From: Nepenthes gracilis
Taxonomy: Eukaryota; Streptophyta; Magnoliopsida; Caryophyllales; Nepenthaceae
Length of the DNA: 64,000 nucleotides
NCBI GenBank assembly: GCA_033239525.1
Contig: BSYO01000010.1
Span: 13,360,042-13,424,041, forward strand
Direction: 5' to 3'
The translations under genes and the position numbers were made by a program. Below, piece by piece: positions 11,280 through 22,933 of this stretch. The number at the start of each line of letters is the position of its first letter. Within the stretch, counting starts at the first letter, position 1. Under the pieces are notes generated by a model. The model saw nothing but the letters and a program-made list of their open reading frames with translations, was not told where the DNA came from and ran no database searches.

Positions 11280-11356
11280 TGGTTGTGTATTGGATGCTGT
11301 GTATTCGTTGTGTGTGTTTGTGTGTGTGGGTATATATATATATATATATATATACC
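11280..11356 (+). repeat. GT-rich then (TA)n simple repeat in D
   Basis: GTGTGTTTGTGTGTGTGGG runs into a TATATA tract at 11,330-11,354. Insertion C has a comparable TA/GT tract at 31,008-31,070. Frames read across here are artefacts. Confidence 0.85.
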
Positions 11357-11495
11357 AATCATATTAACCAACACAAACATACTCTTTCTCATATAAACCC
11401 ACACAAACACACTGCCACACATGGCAGTACACCTGCACTAATACTGCGCACATTGCCCATAGCCGCACATATATATACATACATATAGATATACA

Positions 11496-11889
11496 TGTAG
11501 AAACGCTTCAGCTTCATCCATCCTCAATGACCACTGAATTCCTTCATCCGTTCCTTCAATTCATTCAGTTAATTGCTGGAGTATTAGTGGTCCATTTAAA
11601 TGCTGATAACTCTCCAATTATTGTGCCCCATTATTCTCCTTAGAAACCGTTTTGTTCATCCGTTCGGTGAAGGTAATTGATGGTTTTGCCTTATAAATAA
11701 TATAAATTAGTTTTATCTCTAACACCAATTCTCGACAATACACCATCTAGAAGAGGAAATGAGTGTCCAAAAATTTTAAAATCGAGTCAAAATTAGCACC
11801 GAAAAACAGAGCAAGCGAAATGGCGGGAGGTTAGTACGTAATTCTTTATTCCGCTTTCGTGATTGTTTATACCACATAAATTGCTAACA
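11496..11889 (+). repeat. 5' LTR of copia 2 (394 bp)
   Basis: It starts TGTAGAAACGCTTCAG and ends AATTGCTAACA. A TATA-like CATTTAAATGCTGATAAC lies at about 11,592. It pairs with 34,560-34,953. Confidence 0.92.
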
Positions 11890-11891
11890 TT

Positions 11892-11902
11892 TGGTAACAG
11901 AG
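11892..11902 (+). other. Primer binding site of copia 2
   Basis: TGGTAACAGAG, two bases after the LTR, differs by one base from the usual copia site TGGTATCAGAG complementary to the initiator tRNA-Met 3' end. Confidence 0.85.
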
Positions 11903-12456
11903 AGGTTTTGTGCCTCTGCCTTTACTGTTCTGTATTTTTTCCAATTTTTTTGTTTTTCAAAAATAATTAAAGTTTTCATTTTTGTAGTGATTCGGTTAAA
12001 ACAAATGCCGGAAATCATTGAAAAATTTAATTTTCAATATTTTCATATATTTTTCATCAATTTTGGTGTAAAAATGGAGGAGTTTCGATCGGGTCGAAAA
12101 TCGGGTCAATTCGGGTTCAAGCAAACCCGCCTAGAGGTTGAGACGATTTAAACGACGTCATTCTGCTACAGTGTTTTATAAAAAAATAAGAAATTTGGGC
12201 CTTTTTTGTTGCAAGCCGAACTCCCGTGTCTCGTTTGCCCATTACCCGCACGTCTGCCTTGGGCCGAAGACGTGGCAGCCCACATGTATGCGCAGCCCAC
12301 ACGCGCGCCAGGCCCACTACTGTAGCAAAACATAGGAAAATCGCGTTGCAGCTGGGAGTCGAACTCGCGTTGCGGCATGCAGTGGGAAACGCTCCGCCGT
12401 TGCACTACCGTGCGTTTGGTTAATTATAAGGGATTTTAATTCCCTTTAAATGATAT

Positions 12457-12490
<34 letters not shown>

Positions 12491-12570
12491 ATATACATAT
12501 ATATATTTATATTTATAATTATTTATTTATTTATATACTATATTTATATTTATATAATTATATTTATTAT
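11903..12570 (+). other. Copia 2 leader, left piece
   Basis: Non-coding leader between the primer site and element B. It contains a GC-rich part (12,220-12,420) and then an (AT)n tract (12,460-12,490). The last five bases before element B are ATTAT. The leader resumes at 25,143. Confidence 0.75.
12336..12416 (-). other. tRNA-like segment with pol III box A and box B matches
   Basis: On the minus strand TAGTGCAACGG fits the internal box A pattern and, about 35 bases on, AGTTCGACTCC differs by one base from the box B consensus GGTTCGANTCC. The T-stem does not pair properly and no clean acceptor stem is seen, so it is not an intact tRNA gene. A SINE head or tRNA-derived part of the leader is more likely. 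Confidence 0.35.
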
Positions 12571-13496
12571 TGTTGGGTCCCATGTCCATGCCCATGAAAA
12601 GATTCGACACCCACGAAAGGGTGCCAAAGCCTGCACAGGATGACAAGCATAGACTAACTGCGCATGAGGCGTATGTGGTGCCACGCTGGCAGAAGACGAC
12701 GAAAACTTTGTAGCACATTAATGCAATGCCGGAAAACCGACAGAAAGACCAGCCAATTGGGAAGCGGCTGGCACAGCGCCAACGGCATAGGCAGCCACCT
12801 GCAGACAGCTAGCCAATCCCTGCTTAAGGGTGAAACCAGGCGTGGCCGGCAGCGCCGAGAAGCCTTCCAACCACGGAAAAACGACAGCCGATATGACCAG
12901 CAGTCAACGACAACGACCAGCGGCGAGGAAGCCCTTGCAACGGGCATTCTGGCGCCCAGAGTCCAATGGGAAGGAGTCTATAAGAGCTCTCACTCCTCGC
13001 AGAGAAAAAGATCCGATTTTCAAACTCTAATCTTCCCTCCTCTAAACTCGATCACAAGAAAGAAAGACCTGGAACTGAAAACGCACTCACTTCCTTCTGG
13101 CACGAGCTAGCTCACGATCACTAACCCCACGTCTTCTCAGACCACGGGAAAGTTAGCCACCAGTTGCGGTGCACTAAGGAAGCCAGGCCTTCCCTAACCT
13201 GCTCACTGCATTCTCCATACCATCATACACGCATCTCTTACGCTTCTACAGCATTCATCCGCGCACCGCCCATAGTGTGCGCCATTCTTGTTTATTGCAA
13301 GAATTTGCTACTTGAGCGTCGGAGTGGCCGTGGTGGGAGAAATCCCACCGGACCTCTGACCTCTTATTTGTTGTTTGTATTGTGCAGGTCCAAGTTTAAG
13401 GCTACGGAGACCGAACCCTTCGCCTGACTCCACTGCGTGCTTGGGAATCTGAAGGCTCTCTAATCCGTACGGCAACCGCGGACCCAGGACTCAACA
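12571..13496 (+). repeat. 5' LTR of element B (926 bp)
   Basis: It starts TGTTGGGTCC and ends GGACTCAACA. The TATA box is CTATAAGAGC near 12,978. U5 holds GAGCGTCGGAGTGG near 13,315, shared with element A and the fragment at 37,080-37,680. The frame at 12,664-13,110 is an LTR shadow, also seen in the 3' LTR. Confidence 0.92.
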
Positions 13497-13520
13497 ATTG
13501 CGCCGTCTGTGGGAAACTGA
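13497..13520 (+). other. Primer binding region of element B
   Basis: ATTGCGCCGTCTGTGGGAA follows the LTR. Many plant Tat-type elements carry TTGGCGCCGTCTGTGGGAA here; this copy has lost one G. I do not assign the tRNA. Confidence 0.7.
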
Positions 13521-13567
13521 CGGGAAGCCAAGTGTCTCTTTCTCACATTCCTCCAGAAGACAAGAAA

Positions 13568-15292
13568 ATGGTGAATACTCGAGCACAAGCTAGTGCTCCG
13601 GCAATGGAGATCGTTGCCCAAAACGAAGACCCCCTGTTGGGAACCAAGCGAACGACCGTCCGGAGCCTGACGTCCACCGCCTGGCTGCGAACATGGGCAA
13701 TATCAAATCAGTCCTCCGCGCCCTGTGCGAGAACACGGGGACTCCTTGGTCGGGAGCTGCTCCTCCAGCGTGTCAGGCCTCCACCTCCAAGAGAGCAAAG
13801 CGTCGTGCAGCAGCTTGCAAGAGGAGAGCCAACCGGCTCGACAACGCCGCAGCCCAGGCGGCCCCAAGCGGAAACAATCCTAACGGGGTGGAAAGTCATC
13901 CTGTCCACGGAGATCGGGAGGATAGCCCTGAGCGGCGTAACCCCCGTGACTCGCGCGACAACGAAAGGCCGACCGCGGCTGGGTCCAACAGCGAGCGAGC
14001 CAATAAGGTGGAGAGTCGCCATCCCCGACGAGCTCAACTGCGCCTCCAGGACCCCATGGAGCTCCGCGATGTCATCAACGCGCGGAGAGGCACGACGGCC
14101 CCGTCGATGGAGGAGAAAGTCAAAGTGCTGTGGGATATCCTGCATAAGGAGAAGCCCACGCGCTCCTCCGCCGACCTCCAAAGATCACCCTTCACCATGG
14201 ACTTGCAGACCCAGCCATTGCAAAACAAGTTCAAGACGCCGGTCCTGGAGGGATACGACGGAAGCAAGGACCCAATGGACCACCTCAACTGCTTCCGTAC
14301 TCACTTGTCTTTGCAGGGAGAGAGCGAGGCCCTGATGTGCTAGTGCTTTCCCGTCACCCTTAGGGGGGGCGCGTTGCTCTGGATCCACGGCCTCCCCTGA
14401 ACTCCATACGCTGGTTCGACGAGCTTGCTGACAGCTTCCTGAGCCAGTTTGCCTCCAGCCGTAGGGAGGAAAGGCAACCATGGCACCTGGTCCGCCTCCG
14501 CCAAAAGTCAGACGAAAGCTTGAAGTGGTTCCTGAACCGTTTCATCATCGAGGCACGGCGGATCCCCCAGCTATCTGATGAACTGAAGCTCAATGCCTTT
14601 GTCGCCACCCTGGCGGCGGGGGATTTCTTCAAGCACCTGTCGCACCAACGCCCTCAAACCTTCCGGGAGGCTGAGGCCATCGCCCGAGCTTACATCACGG
14701 CCGAAGAGGCTAATGACGTGAAGCGCCCCGAGCGAGCGGACCGGCCCCCGGAAGCCCCCAAGACGACTAGTGAGCGAAAGAGGGATAGCGACAGCCAGCG
14801 CTTCCCAGAGCGCTAAAAGCAGCAGCGGCCCCCACCGGGGCCCAGAACGGACTACGACAGAACATCCCTGACTTATCTGAACGACAGTCGTACCAACATC
14901 CTGATGCAGATCCAGGATAAGAAGTTCTTCAAGTGGTCGAAAACGCCGAAGGGTCCCAGCGGCAGCGATCAAACCAAATACTGCCAGTACCATCGCTGCC
15001 TGGGACACTCAACAGAGAACTGCCGGACCCTACAACAGAAGATAGAGGATCTGATCTGACGCGGACACCTCAAGCAGTTCGTGAAGAGTTCGGGGCAGGG
15101 ACTTGCAACCTCTGATGGTGAAGCCAGCGAGCCTCCAAGGGCCCGCACAGCCGCCGGCGTGGTCAACATGATCTCCACCACAGCCGTCGCGGATGCCAGG
15201 CGCGGGAAGCCGGAGCCAACTTCCAGCAATAAACGAGCGAGGATAGGGGTTAGGGGTGATGACATGAGCTTTAGAGCGACGATATGGCTCAT
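13568..15292 (+). pseudogene. Element B gag, broken
   Basis: A start reading MVNTRAQASAPAMEI lies at 13,568. A shift near 13,640-13,700 moves the frame to MGNIKSVLRALCENTG. The gag core follows with FKTPVLEGYDGSKDPMDHL, then a TAG at 14,341 and another stop at 14,398. It continues through SIRWFDELADSFLSQFASS and FLNRFIIEARRIP. A stop lies at 14,814. The nucleocapsid knuckle reads KYCQYHRCLGHSTENC near 14,980, and another stop follows at 15,057. The product would build the particle and bind RNA. At least four stops and one shift kill it. Confidence 0.88.
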
Positions 15293-15685
15293 TTAACCTC
15301 TCCCCATACTGATCCCCTTATTGTATCTGCCCTCGTTTCAGGTGGTGGGGATGACCACCAACTGAAACAAATTTTCATCGATAATGGAAGTTCACAAAAT
15401 TTGTTGTGTCTTAGTGCCTTCTTTAAACTTGGACTAAAACGAAACCAGATGAAAGCTGCCAGCGAACCCTTGTACGGACTAGACAACGAGTCGGTCCCTG
15501 TACAAGGGATAGTCCGGCTGGAAGTCACTATGGGAACTCACCCGCGCTCTGTGACGCGAGAGTTGGCGTTCCTTGTCGTTGACCTACCATCTGTCTACAA
15601 CGTCATATCGGGCGGATCCTTTCTAACCACCTTTAGAGCTGTTACGTCCATCCCGCACCTGAAGGTGAAGTTTCCTACCCAATGA
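15284..15685 (+). pseudogene. Element B aspartic protease, broken
   Basis: The active-site region reads IFIDNGSSQNLL, so the aspartate and glycine remain with asparagine between them. The second half has ELAFLVVDLPSVYNVI, the usual conserved segment before the end of the protease. A stop at 15,683 is followed by the linker (CYLSQTNPA) up to 15,810. The protease would cut Gag-Pol in the particle. Confidence 0.82.
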
Positions 15686-15877
15686 GGCGTGGGAGAAGTC
15701 CTCGGAAACCAGGAGATGGGACGGACGTGCTACCTATCCCAGACCAACCCCGCGGTACCATGCTACCCTGACGAAGACCTCGACCTCCACGACGAGACCT
15801 TGCTGCAATAGGCCCAATCAGGAGAAGAAACCGAGGCGATCCCTTTAAACCCCTCCTAGCCGGAAAGGTGCATCAAC

Positions 15878-16741
15878 ATGGGCCGATCTCTCCAGCCCGA
15901 AGAATGCGACCGGCTGATTTCCTTCCTTAGGGCCAACTCCGACGTGTTTGCCTGGATTTTCGCTGACAAGCCCGGGATACCGGCCGAACTTATAGTCCAC
16001 AAGTTGGGCCTTGACTCGAGCCGAAAGCCCGTTTGGAAGAAGCAAAAGAACCACTCCGTCGAGAAGCTGGTCGCCATTAGGGAAGAAGTGAAGAGACTCT
16101 TGGACGCCGAATTCATAAGAGAAGTCCAATACCTTGAGTGGCTATCCGACGTTGTGCTAGTGAAGAAGAGCAGCAGCAAGTGGCGAACGTGTGTCGACCT
16201 CACTGATGTCAATAAGGCTTGACCCAAGGACAACTTTTCGCTCCCCAGGATCAACCAGCTCGTGGACTCCACGTCCGGATACGAGCTCCTGAGTTTCATG
16301 GACACATACTCTGGATACAACCAGATCCGGATGGACTCAAAGAACGAGGAGCACACCTCCTTTATGACTAACCTGGGGACATACTGCTACAAAATGATGC
16401 CCTTCGGACTCAAGAAGGTGGGCGCAACCTATCAACGCCTGGTGAACAAGATGTTCGAGGCCCAGACTGGGCAAAACGTAGAGGTCTATGTCAACGACAT
16501 GCTTGTGAAGAGCAAAGTCACCAGCAATCATGTCAATGACCTGGACGAGACGTTTCAGGTCCTTCGGCGGCACGAGACGAAGCTCAATCCCACCAAGTGT
16601 GCCTTTGGAGTAACCTCGGGAAAATTTCTAGGCTTCATTGTGTCTCAGCGCGGCATTGAGGCCAACCCAGAGAAGATCAAGGCCATCCTCGACCTGAACC
16701 CCCCGCGGACGATAAAAGAAGTGCAGAAGCTCACCGGGTGA
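15878..16741 (+). pseudogene. Element B reverse transcriptase, broken
   Basis: The frame starts RSLQPEECDRLISFLRAN, then WRTCVDLTDVNKA and a TGA at 16,220 where other elements have cysteine. It continues LPRINQLVDSTSGYELLSF, MDTYSGYNQIRM and MMPFGLKKVGATYQRL. The catalytic box reads YVNDML instead of YVDDM, so the second catalytic aspartate is lost. Then KCAFGVTSGKFLGFIVS and a TGA at 16,739. With the catalytic change this enzyme would be inactive even without the stops. Confidence 0.9.
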
Positions 16742-16799
16742 ATAGCAGCCCTTTTGCGGTTCCTCGCTAGGGCACCAAATCGCTGGGATTCAGGTGGAG

Positions 16800-17664
16800 C
16801 GAGGAATGCGATGAAGCTTTCAGAGAATTGAAGACCTACCTCGCCAACGCGCCACTCCTAAGCTCGCCGTGCGAGGGAGAAGACCTTCACCTCTACTTGG
16901 CTACATCAACAGCGACCCTCAACTCTGTGTTAGTTAGAGAGCACGAGGGCAAGCAGCGACCAGTGTACTATGTAAGCTGGGTGCTGACGGATGTGGAGGC
17001 CCGCTATCCGCACGCTGAAAAGATGGCGCTCGCGCTCATCTATTTGGCGCGAAAGTTGCAGCCCTACTTCCAATCACACCGGATCGTCGTATTGACGGAT
17101 CAGCCGTTGAAGTCGATCTTGCAGAAGTCAGAGACGTCTGGACGGTTGGTCAAGTGGGCTGTCGAGTTAGGAGAGTTCGATCTGGAGTTCCGGCCCCAGC
17201 CGGCCGTAAAAGGAAAGGCTCTGGCCGATTTTATCGTAGAAGCGACGACCCCAGCACAGGAAGAAGTTGACAACCCAAGAAGCGTGGAAGGCCACGATCC
17301 TCCTGCATGGACCCTGAATGTGGACGGATCATCCACTCAAGCAGGCAGCGAAACCGGAGTCGTGCTAAAGACACTGGAAGGCATGGAGATTACATACTCC
17401 GTCACTCTGGCCTTCCCGGCCACCAACAACGTGACAGAATATGAGGTCCTCCTCGCGGGGCTGCGACTAGCCAAGGACTGTTCCGCACGGTCGTTGATCG
17501 TGCGCAGTGACTCTGAACTTGTCATCAACCAGGTGAGGGGAAACTTTGACGCCTCGAACCCACAGCTTGTGAGGTACTTTGCGAAAGCGAAGACCCTGAT
17601 CCCTGAGTTCGATCGATTCGTGATCGAGCACATCCCGAGGTCGGATAATGAGTGTGCTGATTGA
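16800..17664 (+). pseudogene. Element B RNase H: gypsy-type plus archaeal-type domains, truncated by a stop
   Basis: The gypsy RNase H part reads AFRELKTYLANAPLLSSP, RPVYYVSW and YPHAEKMALALIYLARKL. After a linker a second RNase H begins with WTLNVDGSSTQAGS, continues NVTEYEVLLAGLRLAKDC and SLIVRSDSELVINQVRG, and ends EHIPRSDNECAD before a TGA at 17,662. The aspartate and glutamate positions of the second domain (NVDGSS, TEYEVLL, RSDSEL) are kept. Two RNase H domains are a known mark of the Tat lineage. This is the longest open frame of element B (278 codons). Confidence 0.9.
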
Positions 17665-17689
17665 CTGGCCTAGGACGCGGCAGCTGGAT

Positions 17690-18950
17690 CCATGGAACAG
17701 GACACCAGAGAACCCAGGGAAGTCCTGACCGCACCTAGCATTGATACCGAAGATCAAGAAGTGCTGTGGGTTGACGCAGGAAACAATTGGATGACGTCGT
17801 ACGTGAAGTACCTGGCCGAAGGGGCTTGCCCGATGATGCCAACGAGGCAAAGTGAATTAAGAAGACGGCAGGGTAGTACACAATCCTCAACGGAAGACTG
17901 TACAGGCGGGGATACTCTACCCCCCTCCTGAAGTGCCTCACGCCAGAGGAAGCCGACTACACGCTGAGCGAAGTGCACCTAGGACTATGCGGGTCGCACA
18001 TTGGGGGTAAGAACCTTGCATTCAAAGTCATGCGACAAGGGTTCTACTGGCCAACCATGAAGCGAGACAGTATGGAGTTCGTCCGGAAGTGTAAGAGTTG
18101 CCAAGTCTATGGCCCCATGACGCATCAGCCGCACACGGAGCTGCACTACCTCCAGTCCCCGTGGCCGTTCGCGCAATGGGGGCTCGACATACTTGGGCCC
18201 CTACCTTTGGCTTCCGGACAGAGGAAATTCCTGATCGTTGGCATCGACTACTTCACCAAGTGGGTAGAAGCTATCCCTCTTGCCAAGAACACTGAGTAGA
18301 ATGCGACGGAATTCCTCCGCTAGGGTATCGTTTGCCAATTCGGGATTCCTGAGATCATGGTGACCGATAACGGAACCCAGTTCACCGGCAAGCGCTTCAC
18401 AAAGTACTGCCGTGACCTTCGCATCAAGCTGATCCATACGTCCGTGGCGCATCCTCAGGCCAACGGGCAGGTTGAGGTCACAAACCGCACGTTGCTGCAT
18501 GGATTGAAGACCAGGCTGGAGGACACAGGGGGCTCCTGGATTGAAGAGCTACCATCCGTGCTCTGGTCGTATCGAACAACCCTGCGGGAGCCGACAAGGG
18601 AAATGACCTTCAACCTTTTCTTTGGGGCTGAGGCTGTGGTCCCCGTGGAGGTGGGGATGCCAAGCCTACGGATCGAGTGCTTCGACCCAGCCACCAACGA
18701 ACAGCGGCCTATCAGCAGCGCGTCACACGGTACTACAATAAACGGGTGAAAGCACGCCCTCTCGAAGTTGGAGATCTGGCCCTCCGGAGTATAGAGGCGG
18801 CGGGAAAGACTACGAACAGGAATAAGCTATCCCTGGATTGGAGCGACCATTCCTCGTCTCTGCAATCCTCCGGAGCAGAGCGTACAAGCTGCGCGCCCAG
18901 AATGGAAAACTGGCCCCGCGGACCTGCAATGCCGCCAACTTAAGGAAGTA
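17690..18950 (+). pseudogene. Element B integrase, broken
   Basis: The zinc-binding part reads EVHLGLCGSHIGGKN and CKSCQVYG. The core has the catalytic triad: aspartate in WGLDILGP, aspartate in VTDNGTQF and glutamate in NGQVEVTNR. Stops lie at 18,297 and about 18,322, between the first two catalytic positions. A frame change near 18,690-18,720 moves into the C-terminal part (YYNKRVKARPLEVGDL). The upstream linker (17,690-17,930) is also shifted. Confidence 0.9.
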
Positions 18951-19785
18951 TTACCAGTAGCGCTACGTCAACCCAGGTAAGACACGCACATGCATTATGA
19001 CGAGTGCTTGAACATGTGTAATGCCTTTTGTTAATGAAAATTGCTTTTCCTATTATTTTGCATCTCCAATTGTGTGAATTGTTCGCATGCATGGCATTCT
19101 TAAAACCAAAACGACCTAGACTGCCCCTAAGTCGGCAGAACAATCGTCCGTCCATAAAGCTTCCCCTTGGCCGTGCGCCAAGCGGCCCGATAGCGGCCAC
19201 AAAGAACCTCGCCCGTGCAGCGAGTAAGTCCGAAAGGACATTATCCACTATGGCTCAGCGCCAACCGACCCAAGCGGTCAAAACACTAGGCCTGGGGGCT
19301 TTTAAAGTCCCCAATCTATGGCCAACAAAACCTTAGGGAGCGAGTGTCGCAGGCATGCGGCGACCTTCTTGTACAGAAGAGAGCACCATGAGTCTACAAT
19401 GGTCGTGGGCTAGGACCTTAAACTTGGTGATTATAACGCCTCGAGCAGTGGCCACCCACCGTCCGCAATCATACGTGACCAAGGCCTTGACCCCAGAGTC
19501 CGGTTGCCGCGGCCTGAAAACTCGGTTGACCCTTGCTGTGGCTCCACAGGACTTGCGACGACGTCCGCTCCACCGGATCAAGCTTCCCATTAAACGCGTG
19601 AGCTGCGACGACATCCTCTGACGAAGGACGAGCATCGCACAAAAAGGCACCCGGATGGGGCCTTGGTGACAATAGCTCTGCAAGCTTAGCGTTCAAGTAC
19701 GGGGTGTGACCCCACAGATCACATTAAACGAAGGTTGCAAGCAGCATGCTACAGCAGAAGAGGACAAGTACGAAAGAAGAAATAG
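18951..19785 (+). other. Element B spacer between integrase and antisense region
   Basis: Non-coding. It holds AAGCGGCCCGATAGCGG (about 19,180) and AACAAAACCTTAGGG (about 19,323), which match the minisatellite unit and its right flank in element A, but only as single degenerate units. Confidence 0.6.
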
Positions 19786-19789
19786 CCAC

Positions 19790-21800
19790 TTTTTTTTCAT
19801 TTACAAGGAATAAGTAAGATACAGAAGCAAGGGATGATGACAAAAGACAGTCTAACAACCTATACAGACAGAGATTACTCGGGTAGACAGGACGGAGCGG
19901 CCTCCTCATGAAAGTTCCTCAGGCGAGATGCTTCCCGGATCCCGGCATTTCCCAGATGAAAGACTCCCTCCAGAACGTGGGGAGCTACCAGGGAAGCAAT
20001 CTTGCGGCACAGGCGGATGCCATCCCAATACCAAGTCTCCAACGCAAGCTACGACTCCGACGGAGAATACCGACCAACCATGTCTCTCACCAGGCGTGCG
20101 ACGTTGTCCTCCATGGTAACGAGCAGGGCTTCTAGTTACACCCCCTTCTGCTGCAAGTGCCTGTTCTCCTCTAGCACCCGCTCGCTATCCTCTCAGTAGG
20201 AGGCAGCACAGGCCCTTGCGCAACGGATGGCCTGCTGCAAGTCCCCGTGAAGCATGGTAAGCTCGTCAAAGGGATCAGTATCCCTAGAAGACTGCAAAGG
20301 AGACGACATCAGGAGAATTCCCAAAACATGCAACCGTAAGGGAAGGCCAGATCGAAGCAGCCATACTTGAATAGGAGAAGCGCTCGAAGAGTGCGCGAGA
20401 TCACCCGATAATGCCTCTTCCTGAGGCACCTCTCCTTCGCCCGCTGGAGGCGAGTTGGCTGGAAGGGTGGCAACCGTAGGAGCGCTCGGAGGCTCCAACC
20501 CCGAGAATGCCTCAGCTGCCCCCTCGCTAGCTTGGACGGAATCGGCGGCAAGCGCGACTCCTTCCTCTGACGGCGAAGCCACGCCTTCGAGGATCCTGTA
20601 CTCCTAAATGGGCTCCACAAAGATCACAGTCGACTCCAGGGGCCCCCTAGCCGCCGGCATTAGCATAGGCACTGCCGAACATGGCCCTTCTGGGTCATCA
20701 AGATCCACAGCATCATCCCTCGCTTCTGGAGCGGCGACCACAAACGTCTCAGCTATGGAACAAGCATGGGGACCCCCAGCGGGTTAAGACTCCACCTCGC
20801 AGACTTCGAGAACGGCTAGTCCCACGACCGAAGTCAACGATGGTCTGAAGGTCTCCCCCTGGTGGCCCGCGCTCGTAGCCACCTTCGGAGCAGGACTTTG
20901 AATCACAACTGAAGAACTGGCGACCTGCCTTTGGACCTCTATGTTGAAGTCCCTCCGGCCTCCCTCAACCTCTTTATGGTGACCTCTTCCTCTTCGTCAT
21001 CTTATGACGACTCCAACAACGAGCAACTCTCCTCCTCATCTCCTTCAGATGAGTGGGGGATAGTTGCACCCCCAGGCTCTCCCTTGCCAGGACCGGCGAT
21101 TGCCCATCCCAACGGAGATCCTCGCTTGGAGGCCTCGAAAGTGATAGATGTCAAGAAGTAACCCTGGATGGAGAACTTCGCCTCCTCAGACTTTATGGCG
21201 GCAATCAGCTCAGCCGCCTCCACACCGTCCTCTGCCTGCAGTTTCTCCAAGAAAAACCCTAAAATTGGGCCCCACACGCGAGGAAGCTCGGAATCAGAAG
21301 GCTCTTGCAGAAAGAAGAATCGGTCCTTCCATCCCTTTACTGAATCGGGATTGGTTCCCCGAAAATGAACACCCGTTTTGGGCGACATCGACACCCAGTC
21401 CTCCGACTCGGTGAAACGAAAAATCAGTCTGGCGGCCTTGGCATTGAAAGAGCCGCCATGGAGCTGAGCGAAGATGCACAGGGACACCAGGTAACGCACG
21501 GTGTTTGGATGAAGCCGCGCCATGGGGACACCCAACGCATGCACCAGCATGTACAGCGTACACGGCGTCGGATAACGAAGCCCCCTTTCAGGTGGTGCTC
21601 GTTTTCCGTGATGTAGCCCGCCGGGTGGTGCTGGCTCTGTCCAATGCTCTAGGAGCACGGTAATTCCAATCTCTGGGAAGGCCGTAGTCAACTATGAGGG
21701 CAGCAATGGTGCCCGCAGTCAAGACGGATTTTGTGTTATGGACACAGTGGCGGATCTTCCTGGGAGCCTCGGAAGAAGAACTTTCTCTCTTTTTGCCATG
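19790..21800 (-). pseudogene. Antisense unit 1 of element B: Transposase_28-domain protein with low-complexity C-terminus
   Basis: Minus-strand reading. A TATA-like box (21,868-21,877) lies about 70 bases before an ATG at 21,799. The 229-codon open frame 21,691-21,002 contains RLHPNTVRY, SLCIFAQLHGG and WKDRFFFLQ, the Transposase_28 signature of plant gypsy elements. At its N-terminus the likely true frame (IVDYGLPRDWNY) is shifted from it. Further down, 20,582-20,193 is acidic and Ala/Pro/Ser-rich. About 20,050-19,900 reads IRLCRKIASL and other segments matching element A. At least two breaks are present. Function in the element's life cycle is unknown. Confidence 0.72.
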
Positions 21801-21867
21801 TCTCTCTCTCTCGACACATGCTTGCTACAGGAAAAATCTCAGCAGGAGGAGCAAGCCGTCTTGACTG

Positions 21868-21877
21868 ATTTAAATAG
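21868..21877 (-). promoter_or_regulatory. TATA-like box of antisense unit 1
   Basis: On the minus strand CTATTTAAATC, with a CAAT-type word (ATTGG, plus-strand CCAAT at 21,889-21,893) just upstream and an ATG about 70 bases downstream. Confidence 0.45.
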
Positions 21878-22159
21878 GCAACGGAAGGCCAATAGGCGGG
21901 AAACCAAAGCGACGCCCACCGCAGATGACCGGAGCACGTGCCAACTTCGCAGTGCCTCGCGGGATCTGAAATAGCCCGCAATCATGGCAAAGCGCCAGGC
22001 TGACAAGCGTGTCGCTTTAGCCGCCTAACAAAAGTCCACGCTGGCGCCTCCGTATTAAATAAGGGCTCACGATAGTGAAGCCCACGAGGGGGCGCACGGT
22101 AGTGCGAAATGGGAGAAGCCAATCCAAAAGCGAGAAATTCAAAAGACGAAACAGTGCGA

Positions 22160-22831
22160 TCAAGTAGCGGATTTCATTGCAGCAATAGACCTCATTACAA
22201 CGGATAAAAAAAAAGAGGAGAGATACAGCAGCGATAATGGCTATCTGTCAGCGACCCAAACGGCCTGTGGAGGAGCTTGGGGCATGATAGTCCACCAGCT
22301 GCTCACGCGTCCGGGCATGGAAGTTGCGAGAGTCCAGGACACCGACTCAAAAATTCGGATCCTCCAGCAAGGCCAACCTCCGGCTAAGCCTGATGGCATC
22401 CCGGAAACTCCTCTCCAGAGCAGGATTTACTCCTTCCGGTCTGATCCGGGACCTCAGTTCTGACTGCAGCCTTGCAACCTCAGCCCCATGCTGCTGCCGC
22501 AGCTACTCGATCTCCCCTTCAAGGGCAAGTATGCGGGCCTGAGCCGCTATATTGGCACCAACAAGACGCGAAGCCCTAGCCTCCGACTCAGCCCACATGC
22601 CCTCCAGATGTGCCACGCAGGCCCTCAGCCACTCCACCTCAGCTGCTGCCGCCCTGCGTGCGCCTCAACCCTCTCGAAACCTCTGGGCACACTCGGAAAC
22701 TGAGTAAGACCCACGATTGTGGCTTCAGAGCAAGCCCCTCCTGGAGTGTCGGCTCCCAAAGCTCGGGGAACGTGAGGGCCAAACTCGGATTCATCAGAGG
22801 AACGCTCCGATTCGTAAGAGGAGTCCTCCAT
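22160..22831 (-). pseudogene. Antisense unit 2 of element B: coiled-coil-like protein, broken
   Basis: An ATG at 22,831 (minus) opens MEDSSYESERSSDESEF. After a frameshift near 22,640 the reading continues LRACVAHLEGMWAESEARAS, AAQARILALEGEIE, a stop, then HGAEVARLQSELRSRI. This is rich in Ala, Glu, Leu and Arg with heptad-like spacing. The end reads FRDAIRLSRRLALLEDPNF, parallel to GLNIGRRVARLIDPDF of element A. It lacks the Transposase_28 domain and looks like a partial duplicate of the C-terminal half of unit 1 with its own upstream region. Confidence 0.6.
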
Positions 22832-22925
22832 CGACTTCGTAGCAAGAAAACACGCACGGGGAGAGCAAGCAACTGATAAGCACACAAGCACAAGGAAGTA
22901 CAAGGTTCCAGGAGAAAATAGCGCG

Positions 22926-22933
22926 TATAAATA
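22926..22933 (-). promoter_or_regulatory. TATA-like box of antisense unit 2
   Basis: TATTTATA on the minus strand (TATAAATA on plus) lies about 95 bases before the ATG of unit 2. Confidence 0.45.

Noticed and set aside
12336..12416. Functional tRNA gene
   Set aside because: Box motifs are present but T-stem and acceptor stem do not pair.
12664..13110. Frame of 148 codons as a gene
   Set aside because: It lies wholly in the LTR and a diverged copy appears at 24,466-24,756.
13708..14181. Minus-strand frame of 157 codons over gag
   Set aside because: Shadow of the GC-rich gag coding strand; no domain.
21002..21691. 229-codon minus-strand frame as a host gene
   Set aside because: It lies between integrase and 3' LTR of element B and carries the Tat antisense domain, so it belongs to the element.
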